NCBI GenBank assembly: GCA_947631185.1
Contig: CANRKJ010000022.1
Span: 1 to 41,949 of the forward strand
From: an uncultured Clostridia bacterium
GTDB taxonomy: Bacteria; Bacillota; Clostridia; TANB77; CAG-508
DNA length: 41,949 bases
Direction of reading: 5' to 3'
Shown: positions 25,476 through 33,366 of the stretch, piece after piece
Position numbering within the stretch: the stretch's first letter is position 1
Layout of the letters: each line of letters opens with the position of its first letter
Made by a program: the position numbers and the translations under genes
The notes under the pieces: generated by a model
What the model saw: the letters and a program-made list of their open reading frames with translations, nothing else
What the model was told of the DNA's origin: nothing
Database searches by the model: none

Positions 25476-25850
25476 TGCGGGCGCCCAATGAGCGCCCCTA
25501 CAAAATTAATTTAAAAATATTATTGTTCTCCAATAATTATCATTAAAATATATCATTTATTCAATTCATAAAAATACGTATGGGCGCTCATCGGGCGCCC
25601 GAACATATTTAATTTAAAAATATTATTGTTCTCCAATAATTATCATTAAAATATATCATTTATTCAATTCACAAATACGTAGGGGCGCTCATTGGGCGCC
25701 CGCACAGATTTAATTTAATAATGTTATTGATTGAATTATATTTTTATTTTATATTTTATTATGATAAAAAAAATATATAATTTATTCAATTCATAAAAAT
25801 ACGTATGGGCGCTCATCGGACGCCCGCACAAATTTAAAATGTTATTGATT
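25476..25850. repeat. Cluster of four GC-rich hairpin modules in AT-rich repeats
   Basis: Four modules of the form GTA(G/T)GGGCGxxCATxGGxCGCCCGCA lie at 25476-25502 (reversed), 25578-25602, 25679-25705 and 25803-25830. The first two spacers are near-identical tandem copies with a period of about 103 bases. The third spacer differs: bases 25721-25765 match 41532-41576 at 44 of 45 positions. A truncated copy of that arm starts at 25839 and is cut off by the aspS terminator. The non-coding span 25390-25886 contains nothing else that I can identify; no -35/-10 pair for the unrecognised gene was convincing. Confidence 0.85.
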
Positions 25851-25852
25851 GC

Positions 25853-25882
25853 AAAAACGGGCACCCACTTTTGGGTGCCCGT
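25853..25882 (-). terminator. Rho-independent terminator of aspS
   Basis: A perfect 11-base-pair stem, ACGGGCACCCA / TGGGTGCCCGT (25857-25867 and 25872-25882), with a four-base loop. On the minus strand a TTTTT run follows at 25853-25857. It starts four bases past the aspS stop. Confidence 0.9.
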
Positions 25883-25886
25883 TTAT

Positions 25887-27650
25887 TTATTTTTTGTCTT
25901 TAATATCTAATTTAATATGAACTTCTGAAAGTTGTTTATCTGTAACTTCACCAGGAGCTGACATCAATAAATCTTGTGCTTTACTATTCATTGGAAAAGC
26001 TATAACTTCACGAATTGATTCTTCTTCTGTTAATAACATTATCATTCTATCTACACCTGGTGCCACACCTGCATGAGGTGGAGCTCCAAATTGAAAAGCT
26101 TTATATAATGCACCAAATTTATTTTCAACAGTTTCTTCTGAATAACCTGCTATTTCAAATGCTTTTTTCATAATTTCAATATCATGATTCCTAACAGCAC
26201 CTGAAGACAATTCTATTCCATTACAAACTATATCATATTGATAAGCTAAAACTTCTAATGGATTTTTATTATTTAAAGCATCTAACCCACCTTGTGGCAT
26301 AGAAAATGGATTATGAGAAAATGCCACCTTTCCTCTTTCATCTAACTCAAACATTGGGAAATCAACAATCCAGCAAAACTTAAATACATCTTTTTCAAGT
26401 AAATCTAATCTAATTCCTATCTCTTTTCTAATTTCTCCTGCAAGTTTTTCTACAATTGGATGATGTTCTGCTATAAAAAATATACTATCTCCTTCTTTAG
26501 TTCCTGTTTGAGTAAGTAAAGCTTCTCTAGATTCATCTGGAATAAGTTTTGCAATAGGACCTTGGAAAGTTCTATCTTCGTTGACTTTTAACCATGCTAA
26601 ACCTTTTGCACCACACTCATTTATTGCAAACTCAGTCATTCCATCATAGAAGTTTCTAGTTTCATTTGCACCACCTGGAAGTGTAATTGTTCTAACAATT
26701 TTTCCATTAAAAACTTTGATATCTAATTTTTCAAAAATATTAGTAACATCTTGAATTATAAGAGGATTTCTTAAATCTGGCTTATCAGTACCATATTTTA
26801 ACATTGATTCATTATATGGAATTCTAACAAATTTTTTATCCATTTTTTTATTAGAAAATTTTGTAAAAGTATTATATAAAGTTTTCTCCATTACTTCAAA
26901 AACATCTTCTTGTGTAGCAAAAGCCATTTCCATATCTAATTGATAAAACTCTCCTGGAGATCTATCTGCTCTTGAATCTTCATCTCTAAAACAAGGAGCT
27001 ATTTGAAAATATTTATCAATTCCTGAAACCATTAACAATTGTTTAAACTGTTGTGGTGCTTGTGGTAATGCATAAAATTTTCCTGGGTAAATTCTACTTG
27101 GTACTAAATAATCTCTAGCACCTTCTGGTGAAGAACTTGTAAGAATTGGAGTTTGTACTTCTAAAAAGCCTTGCTCAATCATCTGATTTCTTAAATATTG
27201 AATAAGTTCTGCCCTTAATTTTATATTTTCTAATGATTTTCTTGATCTTAAATCTAAAAATCTATATTCTAATCTTAAATCTTCCCTAACACTTCTATTA
27301 TTTGCTATTTCAAATGGTAAAGTTTTAGTTCTTTTTCCTAGAACTTTAATTTCATCTGCAAAAAGTTCTACTTTTCCTGTTTCAATTGATTCATTAACAG
27401 TTTCATCATCTCTAAGTCTAACTTTTCCAGATACAGATATTGTTGATTCTATTGGAATTCTTGATGCAAAGTCAACTTTTTTCTCATCTCCTGATACTAC
27501 AATTTGAGTAATACCATATTGATCTCTTAAATCAATAAACAAAACTCCACCTAAATCTCTAATAGTATCAATCCAACCTGCAAGCTTAATTTCTTCTCCC
27601 ACGTTTGATTCTCTAATTTCTGAACAATTATATGTTCTGTACTCATTCAT
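25887..27650 (-). CDS. aspS: Aspartyl-tRNA synthetase
   Basis: Class II synthetase charging tRNA-Asp; in organisms without AsnRS a non-discriminating form also charges tRNA-Asn for the GatCAB route. Bacterial-type layout over 587 residues: N-terminal OB anticodon domain (VGEEIKLAGWIDTIRDLGG), class II motif 1 region, motif 2 (FRDEDSRADRSPGEFYQLDME, shown in part), the bacterial GAD insertion, and motif 3 (GVAPGVDRMIMLL). ATG 27650 has AGGAGGT upstream. It is controlled by the T-box leader at 27661-27885, whose predicted specifier is an Asn codon. That makes a non-discriminating enzyme plausible, though the sequence alone does not prove it. A terminator follows directly. Confidence 0.97.
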   Translation of the reverse strand: MNEYRTYNCSEIRESNVGEEIKLAGWIDTIRDLGGVLFIDLRDQYGITQIVVSGDEKKVDFASRIPIESTISVSGKVRLRDDETVNESIETGKVELFADEIKVLGKRTKTLPFEIANNRSVREDLRLEYRFLDLRSRKSLENIKLRAELIQYLRNQMIEQGFLEVQTPILTSSSPEGARDYLVPSRIYPGKFYALPQAPQQFKQLLMVSGIDKYFQIAPCFRDEDSRADRSPGEFYQLDMEMAFATQEDVFEVMEKTLYNTFTKFSNKKMDKKFVRIPYNESMLKYGTDKPDLRNPLIIQDVTNIFEKLDIKVFNGKIVRTITLPGGANETRNFYDGMTEFAINECGAKGLAWLKVNEDRTFQGPIAKLIPDESREALLTQTGTKEGDSIFFIAEHHPIVEKLAGEIRKEIGIRLDLLEKDVFKFCWIVDFPMFELDERGKVAFSHNPFSMPQGGLDALNNKNPLEVLAYQYDIVCNGIELSSGAVRNHDIEIMKKAFEIAGYSEETVENKFGALYKAFQFGAPPHAGVAPGVDRMIMLLTEEESIREVIAFPMNSKAQDLLMSAPGEVTDKQLSEVHIKLDIKDKK

Positions 27651-27660
27651 AAAAATACCT

Positions 27661-27885
27661 CCTTTTTATGCAATACAAAAAACCTTCCGTTCCTGTATTG
27701 CTACAGGGACGAAAGGTTAACTTCCGCGGTGCCACCCTATTTGAAAACATTATTTGTTTTCCACTTTATAATTTTTAAGCTCCAATGTGTTGCGTAAATT
27801 ATTCTTATTTAAGTGTTTCCAGCCAAGACACTTTTCTCTATAAAACAGTTTATAATTACTCCCATTTTCATTGCTTTTTTATATT
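27661..27885 (-). promoter_or_regulatory. T-box riboswitch of aspS
   Basis: Leader RNA that senses uncharged tRNA. The conserved T-box AGGGTGGCACCGCGG lies on the minus strand at about 27725-27739; its TGGC bulge suits a tRNA with discriminator base G. The terminator that competes with the antiterminator has arms around CCTGTA / TACAGG and ends in TTTTTT (27676-27719). Stem I occupies about 27782-27872, with base pairing CAATG/CATTG, an AGTA loop strand, the AGAGA bulge and a distal AAGTGT/ACACTT helix. By alignment with known Stem I structures the specifier is AAC at 27789-27791, followed by A and CAT. No GAC or GAT occurs in the Stem I region. Confidence 0.93.
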
Positions 27886-27889
27886 TCCA

Positions 27890-27919
27890 ATTTTACTACA
27901 GTTTTATTCATTTTGTCAA
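27890..27919 (-). promoter_or_regulatory. SigA-type promoter of the aspS T-box transcript
   Basis: -35 TTGACA (27914-27919), 18-base spacer, -10 TAAAAT (27890-27895) on the minus strand, just after the mltG stop. The predicted start near 27883 fits the beginning of the T-box leader. Confidence 0.75.
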
Positions 27920-27927
27920 CATAATTT

Positions 27928-29022
27928 TTAATAATTATACCACAAATTTGAATCTTTTAAATTTTGAATTAAATCCTGATGTTCTTCATATGTATCAGTA
28001 AAATAAACCTTTTTATTTTTATCTGAAACAAAATATAAGGCAGTAGTTTCCTTTGGATTAATCACAGCTTCAATTGAAACTTTACTAGGATTACTTATTG
28101 GTCCTACTGGTATAAAACCTTTCATTGATTCAGCTCTTGTATTATAAGGATTATCTATCTTTATTTCTTCTTTTGATAAATCACCATCAGATAATTCTTT
28201 TTTTACTGCATAATATGTAGTTACATCACTTCCAAGTGACATATTTTTATTTAATCTATTATAAAAAACTCCAACAATCTCTTGTCTTTCTTCAAAATTT
28301 GATCCTTCTAATTCTACAATTGAAGCAAGTGTTAACAATTGATGCACAGAAAGTTCTGTTTCTTCTATTTTTTCTCTATTTGATGATAGATATTTATCAG
28401 TATATTCTAAGATTTTATTAAATATTTCTTTAACTGTTACATCCTTATTTTCAAATGTATAAGTATCTGGTAATAAATATCCTTCTAAAGAATAATAAAT
28501 TCTATCGTCTTTTATTTCATCTGTTATAAACCAATATTTATCTATAATTTCATCTAAATATTCGGTATCTTTTAATAAATTAAATACATCTTCTTCTTTA
28601 TTATTAGTATTTTCTGCAATTGTTTTTGCTATATACCTCATATTTTTTCCTTCAACAAAAGTAATTGTTACAGATTCATCTATAATTTCACCAGAACTTA
28701 ATTTTTCTACTACAGCTTTAACATCATCAGTTCCATTATTAAATTTATATTTACCAGCCTGAAGTTTAGTTTTATTATTTAATTTTAAATAAACTTTAAA
28801 TGTAAAAGAATTCTTTATAACTTTATTATCTGCTAAAACATTTGCTATTCCAACTATTCCTGTATTTTCTGGAATTTCTATTATAATATCTTGTCCTTCT
28901 TCTTTATTATTATAAGACTTTAATGAATTATTATAATAAATAATTCCTCCCATAAAAAATATAACACCTATAATAAAAATAATTAACAATATTATTAATA
29001 TAACTTTTACAAATTTATTCAT
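27928..29022 (-). CDS. mltG: Endolytic murein transglycosylase MltG (YceG)
   Basis: Membrane-anchored lytic transglycosylase that cuts nascent glycan and sets chain length. A single N-terminal transmembrane segment (about 7-30) is followed by an external LysM-like subdomain and the YceG catalytic domain. The catalytic Glu lies in LLTLASIVELEG (about 240), then the RLNKNMSLGSDVTTYYAV block, NPYNTR and GPISNPSKVSIEAV. Length 364 is normal. ATG 29022 has AAAGGA upstream. It follows the stalk/SH3 gene by 29 bases and probably shares its promoter. Confidence 0.95.
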   Translation of the reverse strand: MNKFVKVILIILLIIFIIGVIFFMGGIIYYNNSLKSYNNKEEGQDIIIEIPENTGIVGIANVLADNKVIKNSFTFKVYLKLNNKTKLQAGKYKFNNGTDDVKAVVEKLSSGEIIDESVTITFVEGKNMRYIAKTIAENTNNKEEDVFNLLKDTEYLDEIIDKYWFITDEIKDDRIYYSLEGYLLPDTYTFENKDVTVKEIFNKILEYTDKYLSSNREKIEETELSVHQLLTLASIVELEGSNFEERQEIVGVFYNRLNKNMSLGSDVTTYYAVKKELSDGDLSKEEIKIDNPYNTRAESMKGFIPVGPISNPSKVSIEAVINPKETTALYFVSDKNKKVYFTDTYEEHQDLIQNLKDSNLWYNY

Positions 29023-29051
29023 ATATTCTATCCTTTTCTTTAATCATACTC

Positions 29052-29711
29052 TTATATTATTTTTTTTGATTTTACATACCCTATTATACCGTCTTTTGTT
29101 CTAATCTTATAGTAATTTCCATACTTTTCTAAAATTGTTACCTTTTCATCTTTTAACAGTTTTGTTATTTTTTTCGCAAAAAAAGATCTATCATCTTTTA
29201 CATAAGTATATTTTTTTGCAACTGCAGTTTCCTTTTTATCAGATATATTATCCAAAATAACAATATTTGTTTTAGCTGAATAAGTAATTTCAAAATTATA
29301 TATATCACCAAAATCTGAAAAAGGTAAATATAGATTACCGCTAGAAAATTGCATTCTTCCACTAATTGTTCTTTCATTACCATCAATTTTAATTTCATTA
29401 CTATCTAACTTTAGTGTAACTTTATGATTTTCATATGAAATATTTAAAGCTTTAGTTTCTTCATTATAATCCATTTCTTGTTCATAAATAGTTTTTATAT
29501 CATTCATTGATAAATATATATTTTCTATTGAATCTATAATTATATTATCTTTTAAATCAACAAAATTTGCATCAACCATTAAAACCGGTTCATCATATTT
29601 AACCTCTTTTGCTGTAAAAAAAACTTTATTAATAATGCAAATTATCAATATTATAAATATAACTATAATTAATCTTCTAATAATTAAATTTTTTTTAATT
29701 TTTTTACTCAT
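29052..29711 (-). CDS. Secreted stalk-domain and SH3 protein
   Basis: A 219-residue protein with a basic N-terminus and one transmembrane or signal segment (about 11-32). The middle part (about 43-150) resembles the copper-amine-oxidase N-terminal 'stalk' domain common in clostridial wall proteins; the LYLPFSDFGDIYNFEITYSA end is characteristic. The C-terminus (about 160-219) is SH3-like and ends KIRTKDGIIGYVKSKKI. It presumably binds wall material beside MltG. ATG 29711 has TAGGAG upstream. Domain calls rest on pattern, so they are moderate. Confidence 0.7.
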   Translation of the reverse strand: MSKKIKKNLIIRRLIIVIFIILIICIINKVFFTAKEVKYDEPVLMVDANFVDLKDNIIIDSIENIYLSMNDIKTIYEQEMDYNEETKALNISYENHKVTLKLDSNEIKIDGNERTISGRMQFSSGNLYLPFSDFGDIYNFEITYSAKTNIVILDNISDKKETAVAKKYTYVKDDRSFFAKKITKLLKDEKVTILEKYGNYYKIRTKDGIIGYVKSKKII

Positions 29712-29839
29712 AATTACTCCTAGAAATTTTATTAATTAAAATATATCTTATAATAAAAAAAAAGTAAATACAAATTAAAAATTATTTTTGTACTTTGCTA
29801 TATAGTTATATTTTTCTACAAAATATTTTAATATACTAC

Positions 29840-29905
29840 TTTATTTTTTTTTATTTTTATTGTATAATATAAATTGAAATTTATATGTCAAGTTTTTCCT
29901 TGACA
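29840..29905. promoter_or_regulatory. Divergent promoter pair sharing one -10 region
   Basis: On the plus strand TATAAT at 29863-29868 (weak T-rich -35 at 29840-29845) faces nfeD. On the minus strand TTGACA (29886-29891), a 16-base spacer and TATTAT (29864-29869) face the stalk/SH3-mltG unit. The two -10 boxes are the same bases on opposite strands. A 7-base-pair inverted repeat, TGTCAAG / CTTGACA (29886-29892 and 29899-29905), covers the minus-strand -35. It ends one base before the nfeD ribosome site. Confidence 0.6.
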
Positions 29906-29918
29906 GAAAGGAGAACTT

Positions 29919-30344
29919 ATGTGGCAAATTTGGTTAATAATTGCAGGGTTATGTATCATAATTGAAATAATAACAGTTGGTTTCTTAGCTTTTTGGTTTG
30001 CAATTGGAGCTTTAATTACTATGGTATTTAGTATTTTTGTAGATTCTATAATTATACAATTTACTTTATTTTTAATTTGTTCTACTATTCTTTTATTTGC
30101 AACAAAACCATTTGTAACAAAATTTCAGAAATCAACACCAAATTATAAAACAAATTCAGTTTCAATCGAAGGAGAAACAGGAATTGTTACATCAGAAATA
30201 AACACAACTCAAGGAACTGGTCAGGTAAAAATAAAGACAGAAACTTGGTCAGCTATATCTTCTAATGAAGATATAATTCCTGAAGGAACAAATGTTATAG
30301 TTGAAAAAATCGAAGGTGTTAAGGCTGTAGTTAAAAAAATATAA
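29919..30344 (+). CDS. NfeD-family membrane protein
   Basis: Short NfeD (141 residues): two or three N-terminal transmembrane segments (up to about 63), then a soluble OB-fold-like domain with SVSIEGETGIVTSEI, GTGQVKIKTETWSA and the closing GTNVIVEKIEGVKAVVKK. Family members pair with SPFH/stomatin proteins and are linked to membrane-domain organisation or quality control. ATG 29919 follows GAAAGGAG. It is 22 bases ahead of its SPFH partner and is one of only two plus-strand genes in the window. Confidence 0.92.
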   Translation: MWQIWLIIAGLCIIIEIITVGFLAFWFAIGALITMVFSIFVDSIIIQFTLFLICSTILLFATKPFVTKFQKSTPNYKTNSVSIEGETGIVTSEINTTQGTGQVKIKTETWSAISSNEDIIPEGTNVIVEKIEGVKAVVKKI

Positions 30345-30366
30345 TTAAATTTAGGAGGATTTTATA

Positions 30367-31281
30367 ATGGTTTTTTTAGTAATTTTATTATTGATAATTG
30401 TAGTTATTGCATTTAAATCAATAAAAGTAGTTAGACAATCAGAAGTATGTATTGTAGAAAGATTAGGAAGATTTCATAATGTTGCAACAGCTGGTCTTAC
30501 AATTATAGTTCCATTCATTGATACTATTAGATCAGTAGTTAGCTTAAAGCAACAAACAATGGATGTTCCACCTCAAGGTGTTATCACAGCAGATAATGTT
30601 ACAATCACAATTGATACAGTTGTATTCTATAAGATAACAGATCCAGCAAAGGCTGTTTATGAGATTCAAAACTTGAAAAAAGGTATTGAATATTTAGCAA
30701 TTACAACTATTCGTGATATTGTTGGTAAAATGGAACTTGATGCTACATTCAGTTCTAGAGATACTATAAACAATCAATTAAGAGTTATACTTGATGAAGC
30801 AACAGATGCTTGGGGATGTAAAGTTGATAGAGTTGAAATTAAAGATATTACTCCACCTGCAGATATTAGAGATGCAATGGAAAAACAAATGAACGCAGAA
30901 AGAAATAAAAGAGCTTTAATTTTACAAGCGCAAGGTGAAAGAGAATCTGCAATTACTTTAGCTGAAGGTAGAAAACAAGCTGCTATATTAGATGCTGAAG
31001 CTGATAGAGAAGCAAGAATCAGAAGAGCTACTGGTGAGGCTGATGCTATAAAACAAGTTGCTGAAGCTAAAGCTAAAGAAATAGAAATGGTTTATGAAGC
31101 AATTAAATCATCAGATCCTGACGAAAAATTAGTTCAATTAAAATCATTAGAAGCTCTTAAAGAAGTTGCTAAAGGTGATGCAAACAAAATATTTATACCA
31201 TTTGAAGCAACATCAACATTAAGTAGCTTAGGAGCAATAAAAGATGTTATGTCAGATAAAAAGCAAAAAAATAATCAATAA
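30367..31281 (+). CDS. SPFH/stomatin-family membrane protein
   Basis: Membrane-scaffold protein with one N-terminal hydrophobic segment and an SPFH (band 7) domain (SEVCIVERLGRFHNVATAGLT onward, shown in part; QQTMDVPPQGVITADNV; DIVGKMELDATFSSRD). A long Ala/Glu/Arg-rich coiled coil (about 180-250) with AEGRKQAAILDAEADREA follows, then the stomatin-type tail with IFIPFEATSTLSSLG. At 304 residues it is close to QmcA/stomatin. ATG 30367 has AGGAGG upstream. The NfeD-SPFH pair forms its own operon and ends at a strong terminator. Role inferred: organising membrane microdomains or regulating FtsH-type proteases. Confidence 0.95.
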   Translation: MVFLVILLLIIVVIAFKSIKVVRQSEVCIVERLGRFHNVATAGLTIIVPFIDTIRSVVSLKQQTMDVPPQGVITADNVTITIDTVVFYKITDPAKAVYEIQNLKKGIEYLAITTIRDIVGKMELDATFSSRDTINNQLRVILDEATDAWGCKVDRVEIKDITPPADIRDAMEKQMNAERNKRALILQAQGERESAITLAEGRKQAAILDAEADREARIRRATGEADAIKQVAEAKAKEIEMVYEAIKSSDPDEKLVQLKSLEALKEVAKGDANKIFIPFEATSTLSSLGAIKDVMSDKKQKNNQ

Positions 31282-31320
31282 TTAGAATATCAAGAACAAA
31301 GCTATTTTTCTAATATATAA

Positions 31321-31355
31321 AAAAAGCAAGCTGAGTATTACCCAGCTTGCTTTTT
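31321..31355. terminator. Bidirectional terminator after the SPFH gene
   Basis: A 13-base-pair stem, AAAAAGCAAGCTG / CAGCTTGCTTTTT (31321-31333 and 31343-31355), loop of nine. T-runs lie at the end of the stem in both directions, so it can stop the plus-strand nfeD operon and any minus-strand transcript. Confidence 0.9.
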
Positions 31356-31391
31356 AGTTTGTGTGTAATTTACTTCATATAAAAATAATAA

Positions 31392-31421
31392 TTATAAAAC
31401 AATTATAGTAAAAATTACCAT
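31392..31421 (-). CDS. Possible nine-residue hydrophobic peptide
   Basis: A tiny frame encoding MVIFTIIVL. Upstream on the minus strand are a strong GGAGGG (31427-31432) at good spacing and TATAAT (31439-31444) with a weak -35. Downstream is the bidirectional terminator at 31321-31355. A unit of about 110 bases bounded by promoter and terminator would result. The -10 lies so close to the ribosome site that the mRNA leader would be almost nil, which argues for caution; the unit may be a small RNA or chance. In the rest of 31282-31638 I see only the two terminators and AT-rich filler. Confidence 0.25.
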   Translation of the reverse strand: MVIFTIIVL

Positions 31422-31484
31422 CGCATCCCTCCTTTTTAATTATACTAATTTGATACCGATAAGAGAAATACAAAAGAACTTTGT

Positions 31485-31541
31485 TTGAAAAAAAATAATA
31501 GAGGGACAAAATATTATAAAAATAATATTTTGCCCCCCTAT
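31485..31541 (-). terminator. Terminator downstream of yhbY
   Basis: A long hairpin on the minus strand with arms AGGG...CAAAATATTA and TAATATTTTGTCCCT (31502-31516 and about 31523-31539). After it come TATTA and a run of about nine T at 31486-31494. It should stop the GNAT-methyltransferase/yhbY transcript. Confidence 0.85.
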
Positions 31542-31638
31542 TTAGCTCTCTCTTTATATTATTTGAAAAATATAAAAGATTAAAATTCTCAAATTAGCTA
31601 TATATATTATACATCATTTTTCTCAAAAATCAAGCAAT

Positions 31639-31926
31639 TTATGGTAATTCTATTTTAGAATCTTCCTTTTTCTTTCTAAATAGTGTTATTTTATTTCCAA
31701 TAACTTGTACTAATTCAGAATTTGTTTTCTCAGAAATCTCTAATCCATATACTTTTGCTGTATCTGGAGATGTTTCTAATACAGTTATTTTAATTAATTC
31801 TCTTGCTTCTAGAGCTTCATCTATTTGTTTTATTAAATTGTTATTGATTCCATTTTTCCCAATTTGAAATATAGCAGTAATATTATTAGCTAATCCCCTT
31901 AAATATGCTCTTTGTTTGCTTGTCAT
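31639..31926 (-). CDS. yhbY: YhbY-type CRM-domain RNA-binding protein
   Basis: Small ribosome-associated protein with one CRM domain, thought to help assemble the 50S subunit. The GxxG RNA-binding loop is in FQIGKNGIN, and the fold runs TSKQRAYLRGLANNI, DEALEARELIKITVL, LVQVIGNKITLFRKK. The open frame reaches back to 31944, but that first ATG lies ahead of the AGGAGG site; ATG 31926, six bases after it, is the start (95 residues). It follows the fused GNAT-methyltransferase gene closely. Confidence 0.93.
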   Translation of the reverse strand: MTSKQRAYLRGLANNITAIFQIGKNGINNNLIKQIDEALEARELIKITVLETSPDTAKVYGLEISEKTNSELVQVIGNKITLFRKKKEDSKIELP

Positions 31927-31952
31927 TTCATTCCTCCTATACAAATATATTA

Positions 31953-33290
31953 TTAGATTTTCTCACAAATATATAAAGCATGTGAACTAAAACCAATTAA
32001 ATCTTGTCTTTCACATGTTGCCAAATGATATTTTATCCATTCTTCAAATTCTTCATTTTCTAAATATTCTATATCTTCACTTAAAATACTGGTAATTCCA
32101 TCTGTAGCTATATTGTTTAAAAACTTTGTATTATAGTTTTTCATTTTATTTTTAAAACTTTTTGTAGTACATACATAAAAAATTTCTTTTGGATCATTTT
32201 TTAATATAAAGTTTTCATCATGTAAATCTTTTTTATCTAATAAATGATGCTCTTTTAATAAATAATTTATAATTACACTATCATTAGTAATATATGAGAA
32301 AAATATTTTTCCATTTGGTTTTGTAACTCTTATTGCTTCTTTTATAGCTAAATCTTGTTCTTCTTCTGTAAATAAATGATACATTGGTCCTAAACAAAGT
32401 GTAATATCAAATGTATTATCAGGAAATTTCGTTAAATCTATAGCATTGGCTTTATGTATTCTTAAATTATCATTTTCAATTAATTTTAATTTTTCAAAAT
32501 TTACATCTAATAATTCTACAGCATCAACTTCATATCCTTCTTTAGCATAATAATTAGAATATACACCTGTTCCTGCCCCAATTTCTAAAATTTTATCACC
32601 ATTATTTAAATATTTATTTATGTATGTTGTTGTAGTTATAAATTCTAAATTTCCAACTCTTGATTTTTTTAAACGATTATCCTCATCACAATGTTCTGTA
32701 TAAAATTCTGATAATATATTATAAACACTATCTGTTTCTTTCTCATCTTCTTTAGATATGATTATTTGGGGAGTATCATTTTGTGCTTTATCTTCCTGTT
32801 TTACAATATTTTCTTCTTTTTCTATATAATAAGCCATAGGAGTAAATTCAATTCCATCTTCTTTTTGCATACTTGCTAAATCTTCAAAATCACAATTATG
32901 ATAGAAAGCAACTGAACATGGTGATGAATTTACTGTAATTTTTTCTATTTCTTCATCATTGTATTTACATATATCTATTGCAAATTTTAATAAATTTTTT
33001 CCAATACCTTTTCTATGAAATCTTTTATCAACAAATAATAAACTAATATGGTTTTCTGCTGATATAGCAACCATACCTATTATCAAATTTTCAGTAGTTC
33101 TAGCTACTAAAATTATCATATTTTGAGATTTTATTCTAGTTCTTATTGATTCTAAATTAATAAAATTATAAAAACTCTCGATTCCTTCTTGTTCATAATC
33201 AATTCCAACAAATTCATCAAATACTTTTTTTACTAAATCTAATGTTGCTGGTAACTCTTCTTCTTTTATGTAGTCTATTTTATATTGCAT
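31953..33290 (-). CDS. Fused GNAT acetyltransferase and class I SAM methyltransferase
   Basis: A 445-residue two-domain protein. The N-terminal half (about 1-155) is a GNAT N-acetyltransferase with the acetyl-CoA loop region RFHRKGIGKNLLKFAI and the later PCSVAFYHNCDFE. A Glu/Gln/Asp-rich linker (about 157-195) follows. The C-terminal half is a class I methyltransferase: motif I KILEIGAGTGVYSNYYAKEG, acidic end of strand 2 (VDAVELLD), and DITLCLGPMYHLFTEEEQ. The motif I glycines are intact, and both domains look active. Substrates are unknown. ATG 33290 has GGAGAG upstream. It is followed by yhbY and preceded by a terminator after the YdbC gene. Confidence 0.85.
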   Translation of the reverse strand: MQYKIDYIKEEELPATLDLVKKVFDEFVGIDYEQEGIESFYNFINLESIRTRIKSQNMIILVARTTENLIIGMVAISAENHISLLFVDKRFHRKGIGKNLLKFAIDICKYNDEEIEKITVNSSPCSVAFYHNCDFEDLASMQKEDGIEFTPMAYYIEKEENIVKQEDKAQNDTPQIIISKEDEKETDSVYNILSEFYTEHCDEDNRLKKSRVGNLEFITTTTYINKYLNNGDKILEIGAGTGVYSNYYAKEGYEVDAVELLDVNFEKLKLIENDNLRIHKANAIDLTKFPDNTFDITLCLGPMYHLFTEEEQDLAIKEAIRVTKPNGKIFFSYITNDSVIINYLLKEHHLLDKKDLHDENFILKNDPKEIFYVCTTKSFKNKMKNYNTKFLNNIATDGITSILSEDIEYLENEEFEEWIKYHLATCERQDLIGFSSHALYICEKI

Positions 33291-33337
33291 AATACTCTCC
33301 TTTATATTTTTAATAATATATAATCAAATTTAAGCCT

Positions 33338-33366
33338 AAAAATAGCGACTTGTTGTCGCTATTTTT
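33338..33366 (-). terminator. Terminator of the ydbC-like gene
   Basis: A 12-base-pair stem, AAAAATAGCGAC / GTCGCTATTTTT (33338-33349 and 33355-33366), loop of five. On the minus strand the stem ends in TTTTT. It overlaps the last bases of the stop codon. Confidence 0.85.
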
